Virus record (IMG/VR): IMGVR_UViG_3300038724_000006 | Location: 1 to 56,579 of that record | Origin: a virus | DNA: 56,579 bases | Strand: one strand, 5' to 3' | Shown here: in pieces, positions 49,865 through 56,579 of the stretch | Numbering within the stretch: position 1 is the stretch's first letter | Layout: every line of letters starts with the position of its first letter | Notes under the pieces: model-generated | Database searches by the model: none | Told to the model about the DNA's origin: nothing | Seen by the model: only the letters and a program-made list of their open reading frames with translations | Translations under genes and position numbers: made by a program

Positions 49865-50813
49865 AGATTATTTCTCTAAAGGCAATGTCTCTAAAGGCAA
49901 TGTTTCTGAAGGTCATGCTCCTAGAGGTCATGCTCCTAAAGGAAAAGTCGCTGTCATTGCTCATGATGCAGGCGCAGCGAATCAAATCATTCATTGGTTT
50001 ATTCAAGGTGATTTATCTCCAGAACTCGCCTATTTTTCCTTGTCTGGCCCTGCCTTAGTTTTGGCTAGAAAAGCGTTGGCTGAAAAGTCTGCATTCATTT
50101 TCCAAAATCATTCGATCACTGATGCCATCGCTCAATCTGATTGGGTATTGGCAGGCACGGGGTGGGCTAGCGAGTATGAAAAAGAAGGTATGGCGGAGGG
50201 GATTCGTCAGCATAAAATAACCATTGCCGTATTTGATCACTGGGTGAATTATGAACCCAGGCTGAAATATCAGGATCGCATTTTAGATATTGATCAAATT
50301 TGGGTAACCGATGTGTATGCTCAGGTATTGGCAGTAGATGTGTTTCCTGAGATTGTTACTCATGTAATGCCAGGGCGGTATTTAACCTATGAATCTAGCC
50401 GAGTACAGGGTGATGGGGTTAAAGGGAACATTCTTTTTTTAATGGAGCCGGTTAGAGTATCTTGGCAGGGGGTTGCTCATGGTGAGTTCCAAGCATTCCA
50501 GTTTTTTTTAGATCACCTAGCACTAATCTCAACGCACGCTCCATATAATATAATCATCCGTCCTCATCCGTCTGACCCTGAGGGTAAGTATCAAGCGTTA
50601 CTGCAAACAAGTGATGACTTTACGATCACAGTGTCGTCCGATACGTCCTTATATGAAGCACTCTCTACTGCTGAGGTTGTTGTCGGGCTAAATAGTTATG
50701 CCATGGTGGTGGCATTAGCGGCAGGACGAAAAGTATGTAGTGTCTTGCCTCCGACGGCCCCGGCGTGTGTTTTACCACAGCCGGGTATCATTGAGTTGCG
50801 CACACTGATTTAG
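49854..50813 (+). CDS. GT-B-like protein of the glycosylation locus, 319 aa
   Basis: The core resembles the nucleotide-sugar binding half of GT-B or epimerase folds: VAVIAHDAGAANQI at the start and IIIRPHPSDPEGKYQ with VVVGLNSYAMVVALAAGRKV later. It may transfer or handle a sugar. Residues 8-32 come from five 15-bp tandem repeats and probably form a flexible N-terminal extension. It overlaps the GNAT gene by 11 bp. Specific function unknown. Confidence 0.72.
   Translation: MIPEDYFSKGNVSKGNVSEGHAPRGHAPKGKVAVIAHDAGAANQIIHWFIQGDLSPELAYFSLSGPALVLARKALAEKSAFIFQNHSITDAIAQSDWVLAGTGWASEYEKEGMAEGIRQHKITIAVFDHWVNYEPRLKYQDRILDIDQIWVTDVYAQVLAVDVFPEIVTHVMPGRYLTYESSRVQGDGVKGNILFLMEPVRVSWQGVAHGEFQAFQFFLDHLALISTHAPYNIIIRPHPSDPEGKYQALLQTSDDFTITVSSDTSLYEALSTAEVVVGLNSYAMVVALAAGRKVCSVLPPTAPACVLPQPGIIELRTLI
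49875..49949. repeat. 15-bp degenerate tandem repeat, five copies, in the GT-B-like gene
   Basis: Five in-frame units encode SKGNV, SKGNV, SEGHA, PRGHA and PKGKV. The first two differ by one base; the others have drifted. The repeat keeps the reading frame and lengthens the N-terminus only. Confidence 0.88.
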
Positions 50814-50822
50814 GCGAGTTAG

Positions 50823-52874
50823 CTACTCTGCGTAGAGATGCTCGTTCGAAACGATATCTTCACGAATCCAAGGGTCAGAGTTGTCGGGGTAATTTTTACT
50901 GGTGATACTGTGAAAGTGTTCAGGTAGGTCTTTCAAAAACCCTTCAAAGTTACTTTTCCACTCATTGATAAACTCAGTACGTTTGTTTGCATCATTAATG
51001 GATAAGGTGTGTGCGGCGGCGATGTTTAGGTAGTGCCAGACAGACCCCCTGAGAAAGAATGCTAGGTTGCCATATTTTGGGAATATTCCGGTCATTAAAT
51101 GCATATTAAGGTTGTGACATGTTTTGAATATTGATTCAGGGTCAGTGTGTTCAAAATGTTTTAAACATGTCAGCAGTGATGTCGCCATTTCTTTCAATGA
51201 CTTATCGAGAAAATTGATTCTTGCGCGTAATTCTTTTTGGTTAAATGGTGTACCAATAAGCGTGTCAATAAACTCTGAGATATTTTTATCTGGCTTCTCT
51301 GCAAAGTAGCTATGGATATCATCTGGCGTCCAGTATTCGGTATCGCAAATTTTTACCCCTTCAGAACAGGTAATGTTACGGCGATTCGCTTGTAAGCTAC
51401 GAATTTTCATTGATTGCTCAGCACTCATCCGCGAGGTGTTGTACATCGGTATGGTGTACATTTTTTCGCCGTGTACTGATTCGGTTTCTACCAAGCTTTC
51501 AAAGTTTCGCTTAATGGCGGATTGAATAGCGTCACTCATTTTGTCTGAGAAATAGATACTGGTTTTTGAGTGATGTTGAGTCCTTTCTGGAAAACCAAAG
51601 TCCATACCGTATAAAAAGATGTCTTGAATGCCAAAGTGCGTAGCGATAGCTATCCCGGTATTTGTACAAGTGGGTGTAGCACGGTGAACAATGTTCTCTT
51701 GTGTGGTGAACATTGTGGCTAGCGCGGTTGAGTCTTTCAAAAAATACGTTCTTCGTTCAAACAAAGAGAAGACATTCGGCGGAACTTGCAGTGCTGCAAT
51801 GAGTAGGGTGTTCTTGAAGAAGTCAGGGTTGATAATGTTTGATAGATGTTCATGAGTGAGCATGTGCGATTCTATTTCTACATGAATATCTGGAACCAAT
51901 CCACACGCCAGCAAGCTATGAACAGATGTGCCACAAGAAATTAACAGTACTTTATCGCGGTAGCGGGTGATTTCATTGACGCGCATATCAAACGAAGGCC
52001 CTGCCCCAACTATGATCGTAGGTAGGCTGGTATCTATGTCACTGAACTCCAGTGGGGAGATACCCGCCCCAATATTATGTAGGGCGTTATTGAGTTGATT
52101 AATCTCATCATCGTAGTAGCCCCACTGGTTGAGAAAGAAGTGCATATCTTCGCGGATACTATCAACCAGAGGTTGGTATGTCGCTGAATTGATGTGGTTG
52201 TAAAAAAGTGAGCAAAGCGGGTAACTAGGCCCGTAATTAATGAGTAGGTTCCATAATGCAGGGGCTGAAACTTCGGTGGTGGCTATTCCACCAGATGCGA
52301 TGAGCAAATCAATTTTTTGACCTTTCTTCTGAACTTCTTGGAATATGGATTCCCAGTCGGTGATGTATAAGCTAGCAAAGAAATATTCTGGGTCTGGCTC
52401 AAAAATAACAACATTAAGGATTTGAGTCTCTTTCACCATCTTATCTATGTGAATTCCTACCCCACAGCCAAAAAAGACCATTAACGGGTAAAAATCTGGA
52501 ATCGTGTAGTTAGCGGATAGATCAGATTCGCTTGGTATTTTTTGCGTTAATTCATGCATACGTTTCGAAAAGAAACGGTGGAAACCAAGTTCGCCAGGTA
52601 CTGGTGGGGTAATGGTCGCAATACTCGACCCTGGCGAAAAATGTTGGCGATACTTTTCTACTTCCTTTTCTGCAAAGGCATGAGCATCTCCTTCGTAAAG
52701 GCTAACACGGTCATCCCAGAGATCGACTTTACCGGTATCGCCATCAATATTAAGCGTCAAATGATTAAACGATTCCGTTAGGGCGGTTTGATATAGCGGC
52801 TGGTGATGCTTTTCGAAAAACGCCAGATTTTTGTCTTTCAGTGCCATTGCACCAGTAGCTCGGGGGTGTGACAT
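50823..52874 (-). CDS. maf: Motility accessory factor (Maf), flagellin glycosyltransferase, DUF115, 683 aa
   Basis: The central DUF115/MptE-like domain is clear: PTIIVGAGPSFDMRVNEI, LISCGTSVHSLLACGLVPDI and a YGMDFGFPE motif. Maf proteins transfer nonulosonic acids, including pseudaminic acid, onto Ser/Thr of flagellin before export. Helical N- and C-terminal regions are usual. It is convergent with the pse operon (9-bp gap, no terminator visible) and divergent from the flagellin gene. AAGGAG precedes the ATG. Confidence 0.92.
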   Translation of the reverse strand: MSHPRATGAMALKDKNLAFFEKHHQPLYQTALTESFNHLTLNIDGDTGKVDLWDDRVSLYEGDAHAFAEKEVEKYRQHFSPGSSIATITPPVPGELGFHRFFSKRMHELTQKIPSESDLSANYTIPDFYPLMVFFGCGVGIHIDKMVKETQILNVVIFEPDPEYFFASLYITDWESIFQEVQKKGQKIDLLIASGGIATTEVSAPALWNLLINYGPSYPLCSLFYNHINSATYQPLVDSIREDMHFFLNQWGYYDDEINQLNNALHNIGAGISPLEFSDIDTSLPTIIVGAGPSFDMRVNEITRYRDKVLLISCGTSVHSLLACGLVPDIHVEIESHMLTHEHLSNIINPDFFKNTLLIAALQVPPNVFSLFERRTYFLKDSTALATMFTTQENIVHRATPTCTNTGIAIATHFGIQDIFLYGMDFGFPERTQHHSKTSIYFSDKMSDAIQSAIKRNFESLVETESVHGEKMYTIPMYNTSRMSAEQSMKIRSLQANRRNITCSEGVKICDTEYWTPDDIHSYFAEKPDKNISEFIDTLIGTPFNQKELRARINFLDKSLKEMATSLLTCLKHFEHTDPESIFKTCHNLNMHLMTGIFPKYGNLAFFLRGSVWHYLNIAAAHTLSINDANKRTEFINEWKSNFEGFLKDLPEHFHSITSKNYPDNSDPWIREDIVSNEHLYAE

Positions 52875-53315
52875 GCAGATTTCTCCTTATTTACTTAAAA
52901 GAAGCAGGGATCATGCCACTGGTTTTCTGACACATAGGCGTTTTACTCCAAGATGAATATGTTTTTTCAACACCACTTCGAGAGGTTTTTAGAAGGGTTG
53001 ATGTTTTGAAAAAATTCGATGTGTCATTCTTTTATCATTAAGGCTCCAAGATTGAGGCTTGTTAACACTTTTTTACAAACTTTTTTCACCTTGTTTTTTC
53101 TTCGCGTCAAAATATTTTTTCTATATAAAACAATGTGTTATTGCTTTTGATTGGCTTGTGTCAAGTATGTGTCGCTAAGGGGTAGGCGCTCTCCTTAAAT
53201 AATTTCTAAAGAACCTCAAGGAGACGCCGTTAAAGGCTATGACAAAGTCAGGCTGAGCCGAACAGCATCGAATGGTGATGCCGGTTCTCTATGAAGCAGG
53301 TACAGGAGAAACACT
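52875..53315. other. Divergent maf-flagellin intergenic region, 441 bp
   Basis: The region is AT-rich near maf and carries the sigma-28 promoter and a leader of about 80 nt before flagellin. Several T-runs occur near 53070-53120. I find no gene in it, and no convincing sigma-54 promoter in either direction. Confidence 0.7.
53207..53233 (+). promoter_or_regulatory. Sigma-28 (FliA) promoter of the flagellin gene
   Basis: TAAA (53207-53210), a 15-bp spacer, and GCCGTTAA (53226-53233) match the consensus TAAA-N15-GCCGATAA with one mismatch. The predicted start near 53240 leaves a leader of about 75 nt before the ATG. Confidence 0.85.
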
Positions 53316-56300
53316 ATGCCTCAAATTATTAATACCAACATTGCCTCGCTGAATGCTCAGCGTAACCTCGACAAATCGCAGTCTTCTAACCAGCAAGCTC
53401 TGCAACGTCTGTCTTCAGGTCTTCGTATTAACAGTGCGAAAGATGATGCGGCCGGTTTGGCGATTTCTACCCGTTTCACTTCTCAGATTAAAGGTCTAGA
53501 TGTTGCCGTGCGAAACGCCGGTGATGGTATCGCTCTTGCGCAGACTGCTGAAGGTGCACTGGGTTCTATTAACGAGTCACTGCAACGTATTCGTGAGCTA
53601 GCGGTTCAGTCTGCGAACGCCACGAACTCTGACGTTGACCGTGACGCACTTCAGTCGGAAGTGGATCAGCTGGTGGCTGAGATCTCTCGTACTGCTGATG
53701 AGACTGACTTCAACGGTCGTAAGTTGTTGGACGGTTCTTTCTCTGCGACTTTCCAGGTAGGCGCGAACGCTGGCCAGACGGTAGATATTTCTATCGGTGA
53801 GCTAACGGCTGACAAACTGGGTTCATCTTCTCAGTCTGGTTTAAGTGCACGTGGTACGGATCAATCACTGGGTAACGGTGACTTAACCATTAACGGCGTT
53901 GCTGTTCAGGCGTCTCGTGCTGAAGACGATACGTCTTCTACTTCTAATAACTCTGCATCGGCTATCTCTAAAGTTGCAGCGATTAACCGCGTTTCTGATG
54001 ATACTGGCGTGTCTGCGTTTGTTAACGACAACGTTGCGGCGGGTTCAACTCAGTCTCCAGAAGCAGGTACGGGTACCTTTAAGCTGAACGGTGTTGAGAT
54101 TTCTTTCTCTACCACTACAGACTCTGCGCAAACGCGTGCCGCGATTTCTCAAGCAATTAACGCGGTTGCTGAACAGACGGGTGTTAGCGCTGTAGATACT
54201 GAATCTGGTTCTACCGGTGTGAACTTGGTCGCTGAAGATGGTCGTAATATTCAGATTTCTGATGTGACTTTCTCAGGTACAGACTTTGCCGCAGCGACTG
54301 GTCTGGCTGAAGCGGGTACCTATGAAGGTGGTTACACTCTGATTGCTGATGGCGACCAGAAAACCATCGATATTTCTGGTGGTAACGGTACTGGCCGTGG
54401 TGATCTTGCAAACGCAGGTTTGACGGCTGGCAGCTACGACCGTGCTGAAGCGGTGTCTGTTTCCACAAAAGTGTCTGACTCTACTCAGTCAACAACTGTT
54501 GGCGGCGGTTCACTGGCGAATACTCTAGCCCGTGCTGATTCTGGTGGTACCTTCATTTCAGCAACAGCCGGTACGGCAACCAGTGTTGTAACCTCGACTG
54601 CAACCACCGCTCAGATTACTGATAGTGGTGCGTCAGTGACTATCACTCAGGGCACGACTGCAGTTACCTACTCGAATGCGGGTAACCAAGATATTTCTGC
54701 CTATGCAGATGCCGCAGAAACGGCAGCAACTACTGCGGGTATCGCTGTTAACTTCTTCGAGCAAGGTTCTCTGGATTTATCTTCATTGGATGTGGGTGAC
54801 TCGTTCACAATTGGTGCTGTAACCGTCAATGTTGCTGGTACGTCAGCCATCTTACGCGCAGAAAATGTTGTTGATCAGCTGAATGCGGGTGACTTCTCGG
54901 CAGACTTAGGTGCAACTGGCTTCTTGAATGCTGAGCTTCAAGGTACGGCTGGTGATGTTAATATTACCTTCCGTAATGAAACCAACTCACCGCTGACTGC
55001 TTCTCGCTCTACAGCCGGTGCTGTCACTCTGGGTGGTACAACCATCTCAACCACAGCGACGGGTACCATTATTACTGGTGAGCTAGGCTTCGCATCAACG
55101 TCAGCAACTGGTGAAGCGGTTGATGTTGTACTAACTGATGCAGCCGATGACCTTTTGGCAGCAAATGGGACTGTCACTGGTAGCTCGTCTTCGGGTGATG
55201 TACTGACCACGACCAATGAAACCAACATCAGTGTTTCAATCGGCGATACAGACGCATCTCCTGCAGCGCCATTGGCAGCGGGTTCTACGGTGGCTGAGTT
55301 GGCTCAAGCGGTTGACGGTGTTGCTGGTGTGAAAGCGTATGAAGAGATCACTCTGACGATTGATTCTTCAAACCTTGAGTCTGGTGAACAGCTACGTTTA
55401 TCTTCTGGCGCGACCAATATTGACGTAACGGCTACTCCAGACAGTGCGGGTAACTTTACCCTGCAAGGTCTCGCAGACGATATTAACGGAACGGATTTCT
55501 CAACAGCCAATATGGATGTATCGGCTGCCTACGATGCAGATTCTGGTGAAATCACCATGACTATCCGTAACTACAGTGCAAATACCGTGGGTATTGAATC
55601 TGAAGGCGCAAGCGGTGGCGGTATTACTGTTGCTGAAGGCGGCGGTACTACTGTTGGTGAGAACACACTCAACCTATCTGGTGAGCTGAAGTACTTCTCT
55701 GAAGATGGCCAAGACGTTAACGTGACCTTGTCTGATCCAACGACGGGTGGTGAGTTATTCACCGGTAAGAGCTCATCTTCAGACTACACAGGTGTGAACG
55801 GTCTTGAAGATGGTGACTTGCTGATCAACGGTGTAACCATTGGTGCGGCGGATGTGAATGCGGATAAGGCATCAGCAACTGTATCTTCTGATGGTGCTAA
55901 GATCCTGTCTTCTGAGAAATCTCAGTCGGCGATTGCGATTGCTGCAGCCATCAACAAGGTATCTGATGAGACTGGTGTAACAGCCAACGTTAATGCTACC
56001 GAGGTGGTGGGCGGCGATGGTACGAACATCGACCTTACTCAGTTTGAGGAAGGCGACCAAGCGGGTATTTATATCAACGGTGTTGAAGTAGGTACAGTGA
56101 CACTTCAGGCTGACGGTGGCGGTACGCTGGATTCAGACCGGGCACGTGCTGATGCCTTGAACTTGATCAATCAGAACGCTGGTAAGACGGGTGTGACTGC
56201 AACAGACAATGGTGTTTCTCTAACACTGAGTGCTGCGGATGGTCGTAACGTCTCTATCGCGATTGATGATAAGTCAGGTTCTAGCGCTTCGATTGGTGCA

Positions 56301-56579
56301 GTGATGGGCTTGGATGCCGAGGTTGCTGGTATCGGTGAGCAAACTTTCGGTGATGCGTCAGTGGCTAGCGCTGCAACTTCTCCTGAAGCGGCTGCTTACG
56401 AAACCACTTACGGTTCTGTTAGCTTGTCTTCTGCGAAGGAGTTCACTCTGGAAGGTGGAGCAAACGGTAACTCTGAGCTAAGTGCAATGGGTCTGGCGAC
56501 AGGCACATACGGCGGTGGTGAAGATGGTCAGTTCTTATCTGATATCGACATCTCAACCTTCGAAGGTGCTACGGCAGCC
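53316..56579 (+). CDS. fliC: Giant flagellin (3' end beyond the window), at least 1,088 aa
   Basis: The N-terminal D0/D1 domain (about residues 1-170) is classic flagellin: MPQIINTNIASLNAQRNLD and LRINSAKDDAAGLAIS. The frame stays open to the window edge, 1,088 codons, without reaching the C-terminal D1/D0 domain, so the protein is more than twice the usual size. The outer part contains repeated flagellin-IN-type motifs (TINGVAV about 190, KLNGVEIS about 252, INGVTIG about 834, INGVEVG about 919), each followed by a helix like SAISKVAAINRVSDDTGVSA. AGGAG lies 8 bp before the ATG. It is rich in Ser/Thr, the likely glycan sites. Confidence 0.95.
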   Translation, partial: MPQIINTNIASLNAQRNLDKSQSSNQQALQRLSSGLRINSAKDDAAGLAISTRFTSQIKGLDVAVRNAGDGIALAQTAEGALGSINESLQRIRELAVQSANATNSDVDRDALQSEVDQLVAEISRTADETDFNGRKLLDGSFSATFQVGANAGQTVDISIGELTADKLGSSSQSGLSARGTDQSLGNGDLTINGVAVQASRAEDDTSSTSNNSASAISKVAAINRVSDDTGVSAFVNDNVAAGSTQSPEAGTGTFKLNGVEISFSTTTDSAQTRAAISQAINAVAEQTGVSAVDTESGSTGVNLVAEDGRNIQISDVTFSGTDFAAATGLAEAGTYEGGYTLIADGDQKTIDISGGNGTGRGDLANAGLTAGSYDRAEAVSVSTKVSDSTQSTTVGGGSLANTLARADSGGTFISATAGTATSVVTSTATTAQITDSGASVTITQGTTAVTYSNAGNQDISAYADAAETAATTAGIAVNFFEQGSLDLSSLDVGDSFTIGAVTVNVAGTSAILRAENVVDQLNAGDFSADLGATGFLNAELQGTAGDVNITFRNETNSPLTASRSTAGAVTLGGTTISTTATGTIITGELGFASTSATGEAVDVVLTDAADDLLAANGTVTGSSSSGDVLTTTNETNISVSIGDTDASPAAPLAAGSTVAELAQAVDGVAGVKAYEEITLTIDSSNLESGEQLRLSSGATNIDVTATPDSAGNFTLQGLADDINGTDFSTANMDVSAAYDADSGEITMTIRNYSANTVGIESEGASGGGITVAEGGGTTVGENTLNLSGELKYFSEDGQDVNVTLSDPTTGGELFTGKSSSSDYTGVNGLEDGDLLINGVTIGAADVNADKASATVSSDGAKILSSEKSQSAIAIAAAINKVSDETGVTANVNATEVVGGDGTNIDLTQFEEGDQAGIYINGVEVGTVTLQADGGGTLDSDRARADALNLINQNAGKTGVTATDNGVSLTLSAADGRNVSIAIDDKSGSSASIGAVMGLDAEVAGIGEQTFGDASVASAATSPEAAAYETTYGSVSLSSAKEFTLEGGANGNSELSAMGLATGTYGGGEDGQFLSDIDISTFEGATAA

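Noticed and set aside
52875-53206. Sigma-54 promoter for maf or flagellin
   Set aside because: TGGC-type strings near 53153 lack a TTGC at the required distance. The sigma-28 site is far better.
1-56579. CRISPR arrays, tRNA or rRNA genes
   Set aside because: The short tandem repeats at 39557, 47556 and 49875 have no spacers, and I found no cloverleaf or rRNA-like sequence.

Overview
This window comes from a flagellated, probably marine gammaproteobacterium of the Oceanospirillales type. That inference rests on a flagellin gene that stays open for at least 1,088 codons, an adjacent pseudaminic-acid locus with a Maf-type flagellin glycosyltransferase, and a Mu-like phage as resident. I cannot name the species from sequence alone. 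The window has two blocks: a complete transposable (Mu-like) prophage at 301-38781, and host flagellar glycosylation genes at 39784-56579.

Prophage. It begins TGTA at 301, ends TTACA at 38781, and is bounded by a 5-bp direct repeat GGATG (296-300 and 38782-38786), the product expected of MuA-type transposition. Three near-identical 17-bp motifs (309-325, 331-347, 38601-38617), all pointing inward, are candidate transposase sites. The early end is on the right: a LexA-like S24 repressor (+ strand) faces a leftward early operon with Ner, the MuA transposase, the MuB ATPase, small regulators, DUF3164, GemA and a Mor-type activator. Lysis genes follow (M15 endolysin, holin-like protein, nested spanins, DksA-like protein), then packaging and head genes (gp25-gp30), protease/scaffold, head subunits and a contractile tail (sheath, tube, tape measure, baseplate, fibres). 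The tail chaperone carries the Mu-type slippery site for a -2 frameshift.

Cargo. AT-rich non-core genes occupy two places: 16270-18879 (five genes, minus strand) and 27220-28977 (three genes, plus strand, against the phage direction). Each block abuts a copy of the same exact 26-bp G-rich repeat. The two copies lie upstream of the endolysin gene and the protease gene, where Mu has its late promoters Plys and PI. The MuF head protein has a C-terminal HEVGH metallopeptidase-like extension, followed by a small translationally coupled gene that could be its immunity partner.

Insertion site. The phage entered a non-coding tandem repeat array; parts of the repeat units remain at 1-269, 38796-38913, 39071-39340 and 39341-39458. 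Between this array and the glycosylation operon lies an eight-copy 13-bp minisatellite.

Host block. pseB, pseC, pseF, pseG, two formyltransferase-like genes and pseI form a tightly overlapping operon for a CMP-pseudaminic-acid-type sugar. It continues with a PIG-L deacetylase, a Gfo/Idh oxidoreductase, a DegT aminotransferase, a GNAT acetyltransferase and a GT-B-like protein. A convergent maf gene should transfer the sugar to flagellin. The flagellin gene, behind a good sigma-28 promoter, runs off the right edge. No tRNA, rRNA or CRISPR array was seen.
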